Origin: Watersipora subatra
Taxonomy: Eukaryota; Bryozoa; Gymnolaemata; Cheilostomatida; Watersiporidae
DNA length: 64,000 nt
Reading direction: 5' to 3'
Assembly: GCF_963576615.1 (NCBI RefSeq)
Contig: NC_088717.1
Location: 38,580,302-38,644,301, forward strand
Shown: positions 1-11,995 of the stretch, in pieces
How positions within the stretch are numbered: the first letter of the stretch is position 1
How the letters are laid out: each line of letters starts with the position of its first letter
Notes under the pieces: model-generated
The model's input: only the letters and a program-made list of their open reading frames with translations
The model's database searches: none
Told to the model about the DNA's origin: nothing
Translations under genes and position numbers: made by a program

Positions 1-130
1 ACTACTAACACTACTACCACTACTACTACTACTATAACTAATACTACTGCTACTACTATCGCTACTACTGTACAACTACTGCGACTACTACTGTGACTAC
101 TACCATGACTACTACCGCTGTTGAAACTAT
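1..130. repeat. imperfect ACT trinucleotide array
   Basis: Runs of ACT with scattered interruptions (AAC, GCT, GTG) fill the left edge of the window. The array lies in the intron of gene A downstream of its sixth exon. No coding potential is evident. Confidence 0.85.
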
Positions 131-205
131 ATCTCTACCTATTGTTGTCCCTAATGTTTCTAAGGCTACTTGATACCATTAGATAGATATACTATAGCTA
201 CCCAC

Positions 206-3200
206 TACCACTAAGTAGTGTTCTGTTAGGCCTAGATTGATGGCTGTTCCTTGTACTCTGATCATGATACAGTTTACAAACATCAAAAGACATCCTGGAA
301 TTGCCATCAGCTGCATAAAGTTTTTGGAATGCTCATGTTTTTCTTCTTCTGAAAAAGAAAAGTATTATGTTGGGGTGTCAAGTAATAGTGGTTCATCAGT
401 CTCACTCTAGTATTTCTTATGCATAAATGTCTTAATCCAGAATTTACGCACTTTCAAAGGTTGCCTTGCAACAAAATTTACATTACAGTTATTTGGTACC
501 CAAATATTCACCATGTCTTACACTGCTGTGTTGTAGGTACAAACTATGTGGAGATTAAAAGTTCAAAAACGAACAGTTAAGAAAATGGTCATAGGTTGAA
601 ATCCCTTATTTTGATGAGGTATTTAAGTCGACGTGGTTATTGCTTTGACACATAATGTTATCACGTGAAATGAAGGACCTATAAAAATCTCAATATAAAA
701 TGTCTCGTAGCGCTAGTTTTAAGACAAACACTTCAGGTTCTACCAGAAAGCCCTTAATATAGATGCTCACTACTTGACAGTTTCATTTCAGCTTGGTCTA
801 GTCATCTAGTCGTAATCTGATCATGTGACCTATATATCCCCCAAAATGACGTGAAAAATTCCTGCAGCATTTTTTGACCATCACAGGTGACCAACAGGCT
901 CCTCATGTTTATTGGAGGATGATATACACTGCCTCAAGCAAAAATTTAAAAAATAAACTTGTTTTTTGGCTAAGTTTTGAAATAAAAGTGCTAAAAGTGA
1001 CGGCATTACAATTATAATGAAATAGACACGTAAGAACAATAGACATAGTTTTATTTAAGCCGTAAAGTTTATTTGTGAAAATATTTCGACGAAATAGAGA
1101 TCATGAAAGGGTAAAGAGAAGCACATCGTGTTCAACTAAGTCACCTTTTAGCCGTTTTGTGAGGGATTCCAACCTACGGTAGTTTTCATGATGGCTGCCA
1201 TTAACTGTTTGTTTTTGAGCTTTTAAAAGCTTGTAATCACATTTCCACATATTCGGAATCTACAACACAACAGAGTAAGACATGGTGTACTTTTTGACAC
1301 CAAATAAATGTAACGTGAATTTTGTTGCAAGTCAACCTTTAGCAGTTTCGGTCTTCTACATTACATACATACAATGTAGATGTTTCTTGTTTCAATTGTA
1401 GATTTCTTGCTCTAGTGTTTGACATGTTAAAAATAATTTTTTTAATCAGCTAGGTCACTAAGACAGGTTTTGTATTGTGTAACACTGCACTAGCACTGTG
1501 TACATCAATGCATCACTCTGGTAGTTTATATACAAGTGTCTGATTGCGTACTTAACCAACATACATAATGGTTGGTGGAGTGGTTCAAGTGCACAAATAT
1601 CTTATATTTAAAGTTTTATTGCTAAAAACTTTAAAATATCCTAAAAGTTTACCAAAACCAGTAATTTACTCATAATAGCTCACAGTTATTTTATCTATTA
1701 TATAATCTTATGTCACTTACCTACCTGTGGGATGGCAACTCCAAATATAGGAATGGTAAAAAGCAGAAGCCCACCAATTATAAGGAAAACGGAAGCATAA
1801 CCTACAAACTGCAAAAAAATAAATGAGTATAAACTTATGCTTGGTTCCAAATTAATCTTTTCGCAAGAAGTAAAAAAGATGTTTCATTGGAAGAAACACT
1901 CGCGAATACTTCAATTTTTCTTTGCTATTACCCAAACTATTTCATATCTAACCTTGAGTCTATAGTATAGCTGAAGTTTATGCAACTTCTACATTCCTTG
2001 TGTTGGAAATGTACCAATGTGAAGAATTATAAGAAAAAAGTTTTTCTCATGTTTTTTCTGAAATCTAGTATTTATATGCTTAACGTTATATTTCTAGGAA
2101 GATTTTAGCTAGTTTGGTAAAGTTTTCTTAAAATAAGTTGAAGACTTTTGTGCATTCAAATCAGTTAAATTGGTAGAGTCTGCCGTAAGTTTCTATTTGT
2201 TTATCCCTCCTGTTTCCTCTAGCTCACATGCAAAATTTGACTATTCATCCGTACATCATTGCCACTGAAAAAGAACCATTTTGTTCTAAATATATACCCT
2301 TGACATAAGACACAAGCGAAGCAGTCTTTCACATAGAAATGATTGTTAGAAATCAGCTCAGCATTACTATGCACGTCTACATAAACCTGAATTGTTCACC
2401 CAGAAGGACGGTGAGCTCTTTTGACAAAAAAACTAGATGTGAGACTGAGATTTAAAACGTTCTAGAAAAACTGAGAGCAAAAAATTGCTGGAAAATACTC
2501 ACAAGGGTTGCTGAAACAACATGTTAACACCATCTTGTGTCTTTTACATCTAATCATCAAATTGTATACCTTAGTCTTTTTTCAATTTGATAAATATAAA
2601 ATCAGATTTTGCTACAAACTACAAACAATAGTTTTAACAAGATAACTGGTGATGTATGTTTACTCCTACAGGTTGTTGTTCACTAGATGTTAGTTGGAAT
2701 TTCCAGATATTTCAACAAAATCTGACATGTTTTTTGGAAACATGACATGTCACTTTGGAAACATTTACACTGGTAGCATGTATATATTGGGAGCAGTACA
2801 CTAGGAGCATGTACATTTGAACATATTACACACAAAAACTTCTACTTGTAAAAGATGCTGCTCCGCAACATGGCATTAATTGATTTTTTACGCCAGAACA
2901 TTTAGAAAACACGTTTAAAAAAGGAAATGGTTACATACTTATATTGGATTTTTAAAACGTAGTCTTACTTCATCTAAAAAGCCTCCCAAAGCTGGTCCAA
3001 CAGCACAAGAAAGACCTATCATCACCTCTGTGAGCCCCTAAAACATATTCATCATGTAACTCAATGGTCACAAGTCTAACATATTACAGGGTGTATACTA
3101 AATTCAAAACACTTAAGGTTAGTGTAGAGAGTAGTTACTATCTTCACTGTAGGAAACAGTAATCTAATATAATCATCTAAATATGATTCTACATTTTTTG

Positions 3201-5700
3201 CAAAAGAGCACTTTTTGCAGTCCTACTTAGATGGCTCTAGGAAAAATTACGAGTGGCTCTTAATTCTATGGGTGTATCAATGCACTCACTATAATAGTGT
3301 TTGATGGAAATCCTGAGGCTTTGAGTAGTATACTGGTAGTAGAGATATTTATCAAGGTAGACCCAATACCAGCTAGAGACCTCAGCCCTATACTGAACAC
3401 CAGAAACCACTCTTTGTTCCCCATTTTATCTATATACCTGCAATAAAATTAAGAAAACATTTGGAAACTATCTGAAATATAGAGGAAATAAATTAAAAAA
3501 TAGGAAGCGACAGAAATGAACTGCATGTAAAACATAAAATGATATTAAACATGGCTTCTACTAAATATGTTTATTAATTTGAACAAACTTTGGATTTTAG
3601 ATTTAAAAAAAGTCATGATTTTACTTACCCAAATATTATAGTTGATATACTTGTGGCGGCTGTTCCCACAATACACATGCTTTTTGGTGGCCAATGCAGC
3701 AACTTCAACATAAAAAACTAATGCAAGTGGATGTTATAATATGTGTCACTATCGCTATAGCTATAGCTATAGCTATCGCTATAGCTATCGCTATAGCTAT
3801 CGCTATAGCTATCGCTATAGCTATCGCTATAGCTATCGCTATAGCTATCGCTATAGCTATCGCTATAGCTATCGCTATAGCTATCGCTATAGCTATCGCT
3901 ATAGCTATCGCTATCGCTATAGCTATCGCTATAGCTATCGCTATAGCGATAGCTATAGCTATAGCTATCGCTATAGCTATCGCTATAGCTATCGCTATAG
4001 CTATCGCTATAGCTATCGCTATAGCTATCGCTATAGCTATCGCTATAGCTATCGCTATAGCTATCGCTATAGCTATCGCTATAGCTATCGCTATAGCTAT
4101 CGCTATAGCTATCGCTATCGCTATAGCTATCGCTATAGCTATCGCTATCGCTATAGCTATCGCTAACACTATCGCTAACGCTATCATTTTCGCTATCACT
4201 ATCTCTATCACTATGACTATAGCTATCAATATTACTAGCACAATTACTATTTCTATTTCTAGATGTATTTCTATTACATATAGTAAGTGTGGAGAGGCCG
4301 ACTGTAATAAGTAAATATCAAATATAAACAACTTAAAATAAAAAAATGCATGCATAAACAATGTTAGTTCAATATTTCTATAGTGTAAAATAGACTAAGG
4401 CCGTATCTTTTTTCCCACCTCTACCTTTATACTGTCCATCACTGGCGTTCTCAAGACTACGCCTTGGTTTGCCTCGCTATATCATAAGCAAAGTGACAAA
4501 ATGATCCTCTTTTCGTTTATTGTAATTTATGTTTTCTGTTTCACAAATGTATAATTCTAACTTTCATATTTGGTTTTATTTAATTTTATGCAATGCCTAA
4601 ACTCATATACGGTATACAATTACCAAAACAATTTCAACAGTTAACAACTAGACATTGTAGTCTTACAACAATATTAACTCTTGTGTTTGACAACTTTGAT
4701 CTATAAAAAACATTCTTAGCATAGATTAATTCTGTAAGTTGAGGTTGGACTATATAGCAAATATAGTATGACATGATATAATACATTATAATATAAGACG
4801 AAATAACATAATATAATAAAGATAATAATATATAAAATAATTTAATGTAATAAAATCTAATATAATATCTAGAAATATAGTATTTCTGGAAAATCTACAT
4901 GATGTTGGAAAAATCGTTTGTTGAGGAAACTAAGTTGAACGGTATAGCTTGGAATTAAAGGGTTGATCTAATAAACCTATATTATCTACATGTATTAGTA
5001 GTAAAATTAACCATGATTTTTATTGTATAATAGACAAACTTTGGAGTCTTAGAGAGAAGAGGAGTGGCACAATACAAATGAGGGTTAAACAAAATACATG
5101 CAAAAGAGATGGACCTAAATACAACAATTCTTTTAACACCATATAGGGTGTTGTTTTTATTAAAATTATTACTAGTTTAAAATTTCCAAAATTTTGACTA
5201 TTATCCTATATTCTTCATTAATTTGTCAATCTAGGACTATTATATTGACAAATTTAATTTTTTTCAAACATTTAAAAATTTTGAATAATGAAATAAATCA
5301 CTTTAGTGTTTAAGGTGCTGGAGATCCTATTTTCAAATAAATATAATTTGCTTTACAAGTAAAAGTTCAATGCTAGTCCTACAGCCTCTGCTCTGATATG
5401 GTCCATCGCAAGCAATATAGTACTTACAATAGAGCCAAATATTGGAGAGAAGATAAACTTTACAAAGTCGAATGAAGCAAAGACAATTCCAACATCTGTC
5501 ATAGTCAGGCCCTGAGCTAGAGCCTTATGTGAGTAGAATGGGTAAATGATTGTGTCACAGGTTTTTGCCATGAGCTGTGCAAACAGCAATGTCGTCAGCA
5601 TCACAACATTTCTGTTCATCTTTTTATTTACAGCTACTGTTTCTGTTTGATTGTCAGTTTTTGTTGACATCAAAGGCTTCCGCTCTGTACATGACTCCAT
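206..5700 (-). CDS. SLC18B1: SLC18B1-like MFS transporter, gene A (3' part beyond window)
   Basis: Six coding exons can be placed on the minus strand: 5428-5700, 3629-3702, 3290-3437, 2969-3037, 1721-1808 and 206-348. They give 265 codons in one frame with GT-AG junctions (the last donor is GTGGGT). The protein starts [16 protein letters not shown] and covers membrane segments 1-7 of a 12-segment major-facilitator protein, with the family-like stretches [34 protein letters not shown] and GPALGGF. Human SLC18B1 is a vesicular polyamine transporter; its arrangement of SLVFG, a short loop and GPPVGGFLY lines up here. Substrate and location are inferred, not shown. Exon lengths and phases equal those of gene B at 15920-30740, so the two are tandem duplicates. 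A good 3' splice site (TTTTTGCAG) ends at 5713, 13 bp before the ATG, so a non-coding 5' exon probably lies upstream. The remaining five or so exons should lie left of the window. Confidence 0.78.
456..1340. repeat. foldback element with about 140-bp inverted arms
   Basis: The segment 456-600 recurs inverted at about 1170-1340, sharing stretches such as CTTGCAACAAAATT, CACCATGTCTTAC and GTTGTGTTGTAG in antisense. The middle is unrelated to the arms. It sits in intron 5 of gene A. A related single arm lies at 21759-21927 in gene B. The structure suggests a non-autonomous foldback or MITE-like DNA element. I could not identify a target-site duplication with confidence. Confidence 0.6.
3753..4170. 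repeat. 12-bp self-complementary satellite (GCTATAGCTATC)n in intron 1 of gene A
   Basis: About 35 units of GCTATAGCTATC run from about 3753 to 4170, followed by decayed variants to about 4260. The unit contains the palindromes AGCT and GCTATAGC, so both strands read similarly and can fold on themselves. Three frames stay open because the unit has no stop codon in them, giving Ala-Ile and Tyr-Ser/Arg dipeptide ORFs that I regard as artefacts. The array ends 50 bp upstream, in transcript sense, of the exon-2 acceptor of gene A at 3702. Confidence 0.95.
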
Positions 5701-6045
5701 TGTTTAAAACCTGCAAAAATGTTGTGTGTTAGTAGAATAATAATTATGATATTCCTGGCAGCTGACTGTAGAGGGCTTACAGGTGAGTTAATTCAGCTCA
5801 GCACCAAAATAACAGGTCAACAAAACATTTAAAAAATGTACATTCTGATGAAGTTTTTGTTGTCAGTGAATTAAATTGGGTCTTAAAAATTTCAAATAAA
5901 CTTTCAAGAGGTTTCAAAGTTTAATTATTTATTGGATATAAATGTTTAGTTAAAAACCATTTTGGAAATGTGTTAAAAATTCTGAACTCAAAATATCTAC
6001 TTCCTTTTGTCGTAACAAAGACGTAGGGTAATCTAGCTGTTTGGT

Positions 6046-6370
6046 GCTGGTGAGCTCTTTGGTGCTGGTGAGCTCTTTGGTGCTGGTGAGCTCTTTGTTA
6101 CTGGAGAGCTCTTTGTTACTGGAGAGCTCTTTGTTACTGGAGAGCTCTTTGTTACTGGAGAGCTCTTTGTTACTGGAGAGCTCTTTGTTACTAGAGAGCT
6201 CTTTGTTACTAGAGAGCTCTTTGCTACTGAAAAGCTTTTTGTTGCTAGAGAGCTATTTGCTACTGGAAAGCTTTTTGTTGCTAGAGAGCTCTTTGCTACT
6301 GAAAAGCCTTTTGTTGCTAGAGAGCTTTTCGTTACTGAAAAGCCTTTTGTTGCGAGAGAGAGCTCTTTGG
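6046..6370. repeat. 18-bp minisatellite (GAGAGCTCTTTGTTACTG)n
   Basis: Around 18 tandem copies of GAGAGCTCTTTGTTACTG, beginning with GGTGCTGGTGAGCTCTTT variants and ending in degenerate copies. It lies about 350-670 bp upstream of the gene A start codon, either in the promoter or in a 5' UTR intron. Open frames across it (LLLESS repeats) are by-products of the unit length being a multiple of three. Confidence 0.92.
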
Positions 6371-6949
6371 TACTGGTACAATCTTTAGTACTAAAGCTAT
6401 GAAATTCTTTAGGTACTGATAAAACCAGCCAAAATTGAAGTAGTAATTTTCATTTCCTAAGTAGGTAACAAACTGCAAGAATAAAACATACTGAAGCTGC
6501 CTTAACCCTGCAGAGCCCAAAGGTGTTATTAAGTGTGTGAAAATTGTTTTCTGCTGGTTTTGATTTGTTTATAGGGTAAAAAAAGATTCAATTTTAATTT
6601 TCGTAAATTTTCATTTTTATGACTTTTTAAAATGTTTCAATTTTAACACGTTGGGCTAAAGAAGATTCAATTTAGAATGTTTTAATAATATATTGATGAA
6701 CTTTGCAAAAATGTAACAAACAAAATATAGCAACTATCAAAGCAGAATTGAAAACATTGTTCAAATAAAATTATTCAAAAAAGTTACAGATGATTGTCAA
6801 AGTCACATATGGAACCGCTTGACAAAGTTTTTTTTTGTTTAGACATAACCAACATCACATTTTCCAGACTGAATGTTGCTTTGCTCTTCAGTACACAGGT
6901 TGTACTGCCTTCTTTTTTTAGCCATTATAAGCCAATGATGATAGCCGTC

Positions 6950-7440
6950 CTATTTTAATGTCTTTGCATGGTGCCTTCTTGGCACACTTACGTGAAACTG
7001 CTACAGTTGGCGCATCATCTGTCGCACCTCCAGTAGGCTTGATGAGGCTGCTGGTGGTAATTGACTGGAAACAGCGTCTGCCTATAACCTCTTTTGCTGG
7101 TATTGCCAGCAGTCGTCAATCACGGTGGTGGAGTAGCCAGGCATTGACGATAGCAACTGTTACACAACTTTAGAAGAATTACGTGTACCACCTCTGTGAT
7201 CTCATGAGAATTATGTCTTCCCAAGAAAAATCTAGCAAATCCACACTTCCCATATTAGTATTGTAGTTTTTGATAATTGCTAGCACTAGTACTGGTATAG
7301 CTGGCATTGATAGTGCTGGCATGTTGTTCTTTCGCATTGCTTTACTGAGTGGCTCGATTCCAGTCTCAGTAGAAAGTATAGAAACTGCCCGGTTGTGGAA
7401 AAAGCGTACTGCCACTATGTTGTGGTTATAGATATTTGAT
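6950..7440 (-). pseudogene. piggyBac-like transposase remnant (C-terminal part)
   Basis: Reading the minus strand from about 7415 gives AVRFFHNRAVSILST, then a run of residues, then IKNYNTNMGSVDLLD and RSQRWYT. This matches the piggyBac transposase layout of a W/F-x-D/N-x-x-V-x-x-L-S-T strand followed by YNxxMGGVDxxD and the RSxKWY segment. After a frame change and at least one stop, VTVAIVNAWLLHHRD continues the family's 'NAW' helix, with further residues to about 6950. At least one frameshift and two stops are visible, and the N-terminal half is absent, so this is a dead fragment of a plain DNA transposon. No terminal repeats were found. Confidence 0.65.
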
Positions 7441-8105
7441 GGTCATATGTGTTTAGTGTAAAAATAAATTTTTAAAATAAACTAGTCGGTAGCCATTTAC
7501 TATTACTAGTGAAGCATTATTATTACATTTCTAAAAGAAAATCCTGTTTAAAACTCAATGACTTTGACATTTCGATGAGACCCATGGTGCTGTCTGGGAC
7601 CCAATAACTGTCTCAACTTAATACTAGTTCCTTGTTTAAGCAGTTTTATTAAACTGATGTGATGTCAAACCTGGTTATATGAAACATGTTGAGGACACAG
7701 TTGTGTAGCCAGACGATGTAGTTGTATGTTCGCTAGCTTTTTGTGTAAATTTTATATTTCAATAGGTAGTCAATTGATTTGAGAGCTTGGCTTTTTTAGT
7801 TTTAGTAACACACATAAATACATGTCTTATTCTGGTGGTAAACATTGTCAATAAGTGTTGACAATAGTTCAGCACCTAAATGAGCGATTTGTCACTTTTA
7901 ATATTAAGCATTATATGTCAATGCTAAACAGTCAAAAATTGATTATTGACATGTTTACACATATTATGTTGATCTGTTATAGATCAGCATATAAAACGAG
8001 TTTTACAATATGCGAACTAGTTGAAATATATAAAGTGATAATGCTTGAGAAATTCAAAACTACTGTACAATCTGACACTGCTCACTCAGTTCAGTTATGA
8101 GTGGC
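7441..8105. other. spacer with no recognised feature
   Basis: AT-rich sequence between the piggyBac remnant and a short tandem repeat. I see no convincing exon on either strand. Confidence 0.5.
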
Positions 8106-8209
8106 AAATCACTTTCATGCTGCCCAAAACTCAAATCACTTTCATGCTTCTCAGAACTCAAATCACTTTCATGCTGCCCAAAACTCAAATCACTTTCATT
8201 CTGCCCCAA
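8106..8209. repeat. 27-bp tandem repeat, about 4 copies
   Basis: Four copies of a 27-bp unit that begins CAAATCACTTTCATGCTGCC and ends AAAACT, with a few substitutions. The overlapping small ORFs arise from the repeat and are not supported as genes. Confidence 0.9.
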
Positions 8210-11045
8210 ATTGCTGCTAATCATTTCAACTACAGCTGTTGGTGTGTTTCACTGTAGTAGTTTACAGACTAGCACTTTGAAGTATAAACTTGCACAGCTA
8301 CCTTTATTCAACACTTAGCATGCTTGCAGGCTCTCAATCACTTTGGACTTTGACTCAGATAAAACCTTGGATATAGCGTTTTAATTAATTAGTGAAGCTA
8401 AAGAGGTGCATTATTTAAAAAGAATAATTTAACTTGCCTGCATCTGTTACTCATTTGATTTATTTTTTCTATCTTTATGCATTGCAAAATTAGAATAAAA
8501 AGCTGTCTCTTGATATACATAAGAAACTCTTGATATCTATAAGAAACTGTTGAGCTTCTTTTCAACTGTGATTTATAGCAGTTTGTAATATCACAGAACC
8601 AGAGAAAGTTTGCTCTACACATACTACTAAAGTTTACTTAGTTTTTGATAGAAAGTATAATAAACAGCAAAGCCAATTTTAACAAGTTTAAACTGAGCGC
8701 TGCCATCATATAAAAGCATTTTAGTTTCCTGATTTTTAGTAAAATGGAAATATTTAAGCTGGGTTTGTAAAGTTGAGAGTTATGTGCAAATATCTAGTGT
8801 GTGCAGAAAGGGAAACAACGAATTAAAGTAGTCGCAAAATTTTTTTTAACTGGTAAATTGTTTTAACTCTTTAAGTAAAGGAAGAAATTGGTTATGACTT
8901 AATGTATACAAAATTACTTTGCTAATGGTATTAAAAAACCAAAAGATTAAAATGCTTTGAAAACTACTTCAAAATATATAACTTTAGGAGAAAATGCTAT
9001 TTTCAGAGTTGTTGGTTCTCAAAAATAGCCACCATTTTTTTGCAAAATGTATTTATTATAGGATTGATATCAAATCCCATCTTTGCTAGAAACAGTTTTA
9101 AGACTCAGAAATGATAGTTAGCGTTGAGTTGAAGAATCATTATAAGAAGGTTGTAATGTCCTGTGTGAACCAAGTTGGAGTTATTCTTTCATTGTTTTAT
9201 TAATTGTATTTTGTTAGAGTTGTTTGACAATGTATTATAGGTGACACTTTGTTTTAAAGAGAGCTCGTTTTGTTTTTGCCTTTCCTGTTTTGCAAATTAC
9301 AAAGCTGCCTACGTGGAATAAACTCGACTTTTAGAATTGAAAGAAAATACAATGACTTGACATATGTAATACTATCATGCTAGACAGTTAACTTACAGTA
9401 GAATACAGCAACGCTAAATCTCTACCGTAACAACAACCTTCTCATGTGTGTTAAACAAGAGAGTACTTCAGAAAAGGCTGGGAATGTTGTTTGAATACTG
9501 TGACAAAAAGAAGCACCAAAACCAAAAATTGTTTGATAAAACACAACTAAAGTGGTTAACTCTGCTTTGCTGCAAAGGTATCTGGTATTAATAGACATGT
9601 ATTATTATATTACTATATAATGTATATTATGTAGTATTATTCCTTGATAGGTACAGGGTGGTAAAAAATTGCCCAACTTATTTTCTACAATGAAAAAAGG
9701 TTTGCATTCTCATGAACAAAAAGGTATATTTTGAATGAGATAGGTTTTTGTCCAAAATGCATTGTTATAACTTTAAAAGTTAAAACTTTGAAGTTTAGTG
9801 CTTGTACTCAAAACATCACAACTCTTCAGTATGTATCAAGTGCTGACTCTTGATTAATACACAGTATGGAAACTTAGTAGATAGTTAGATTACCATGATA
9901 CACACAACAGGAATATACAAAATAGGAGCAGGTATTGACAACTTACCTCAAGCTACCAGCCAGCTTACTACATCAACAGAAGCAAGCAGTATGTAGCCTT
10001 AGTAAATGTCACTACAAAGGGGTGCTCCTCTAAGTACAAACTACTGGGGTATAATGGCGATAAAGAATCAAGGCTATGACAAATTAAGAAGTTACATAGC
10101 CATGGGATGATTAGGCCTGTTTCACTCTAAGCCTTGTTTGATGCTTGGCAATTAGAAACAACAGCCGGTGATGCATGGCTCTCAAACCTTTATTTAGAAT
10201 TGTCTTAGCTTGGAATTTTTCAAATACGAGGTTCAAAATTTCAGTGAATTTTTGATTTTATACTCCAAGTTATTTTCATTAGATATTATTTGCCGCTTAC
10301 TGAAAGTTTGTAGATTTTCAAGTAAAAGGGAAAAACTGGTGAAAATAAAATATCACAAAAATTATACTAATTAAAATATAAAATTAAAATTATAAAACAT
10401 ATAATAAGATATTTAAAACTTTACCTAGCCGACTTATGAGTAAGTTACACATCTTGTATTTCCTCACCTCTACTTTTAAGCATACACTTTTGTTTGAGTA
10501 TTGATAATATCAAGATACAAAAACACTTTTATTGCTTCTTATTTCACAAAATTACTTTTACATGCAATTTAGTTTTTCACATTTACATGTAACTGTTTTA
10601 CGTTGCTTAAAATTTTTTTTGTTTTATTGGTATGTATAGTTATTTGCAGTATCTATTTAGAAATTGTTGTAAACTTTTGGGTAAGGAAATAAATTAAATG
10701 AATTACCAAATGTTTTTATCATAATAATATAATAGTCTTCACATACACAAAAAATATCAAAATAAATTAACTCAATTAAGGTAACCTCTTTAAACATAAA
10801 ATGGAAAACTAATCAGCATCAAGCATTGAATACATCAACCAATAAATAATAAAATAATAAACTCCATGGCCGGTTGAATTTTCGTGTTAATTGTAATAAG
10901 CCAATCTTTCTTTGTTACGTTTAGACTATTTAGATTTGAAATAGGTTATGATAATATTATATTTTAACAGTAAAAGCTGCTGTTAGAAAAAAGTAATGTA
11001 ATGATGAGTGAAAAGGGCATCAAAAATGTAATCCAATAAAACTAA
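8210..11045. other. spacer with no recognised gene
   Basis: AT-rich intergenic DNA. Around 9640-10200 the base composition is a little more even, but no open frame, tRNA-like box or transposase motif could be supported. Confidence 0.5.
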
Positions 11046-11995
11046 ATAGAACCACTCACAGATTTACACAACCACTCACAGACCTATATAACCAATCACA
11101 GATCTACATAACCGCTCATAGATCTACATAACTGCTCACAGATCTACACAACCGCTCATAGATCTACATCACCGCTCACAGAACTACGAAACCGCTTGCA
11201 GATCTACATAATCACTCACAGATCTACATGACCTCTCATAGATCTACATAACAGCTCACAGATCTACATCACTCACAGATTTACATAACCGCTCACATAT
11301 CTACATAACCGCTCACAGATCTACATAGCCGCTCACAGATATTCATAATCGCTCACAGATCTACATAACCACTTACAGATCTACATAACTGTTCACAGAT
11401 CTACACAACCGCTTACAGATCTACGTAACCGCTTACAGATCTACACAATCACTCATAGATCTACATGACCTCTCACAGATCTACACAACCGCTCACAGAT
11501 CTACATCACTCACAGATTTACATAACCGCTCACAGATCTACATAACCGCTCACAGATCTACATAGCCGCTCCCAGATATAGGCCTGCATAACTACTCACA
11601 TATCTACATAACCACTCTAGATCTATATAACTGCTCACAGATCTATATAACCCCTCACAGATCTACATTACTGCTTACAGACCTACATAACCACTCACAG
11701 TTCTACATAACCGCTCCCAAATCTACATAACTACTCACAGATCTACATAATCGCTTACAGACCTACATAAATACTCACAGATCTACATAACCGCTCACAG
11801 ATCTACATAACCGCTCACAGATCTACATAACCGCTCACAGATCTACATAACAACTCAGAGGTCTACATAACCGCTAACAGACCTACATAAATACTCACAG
11901 ATCTACATAACCGCTCACAGATCTACATAACAACTCAGAGATCTACATAACCGCTAACAGACCTACATAAATACTCGCAGATCCACATAACACCT
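11046..11995. repeat. 20-bp minisatellite (AGATCTACATAACCGCTCAC)n
   Basis: Roughly 47 copies of the 20-bp unit AGATCTACATAACCGCTCAC in a single direction. Substitutions are scattered and a few units are shortened to 13-16 bp. Blocks of several units recur (for example around 11240-11340 and 11480-11570), indicating higher-order duplication. It lies about 4 kb downstream of the gene B stop codon. Confidence 0.95.

Noticed and set aside
3694-4361. Long Ala-Ile and Tyr-Ser/Arg dipeptide open frames on both strands
   Set aside because: They are translations of the 12-bp satellite in an intron of gene A and would exist in any such array without a stop.
6041-6388. 115-codon LLLESS repeat frame
   Set aside because: Product of an 18-bp minisatellite; no signal, splice or conservation evidence.
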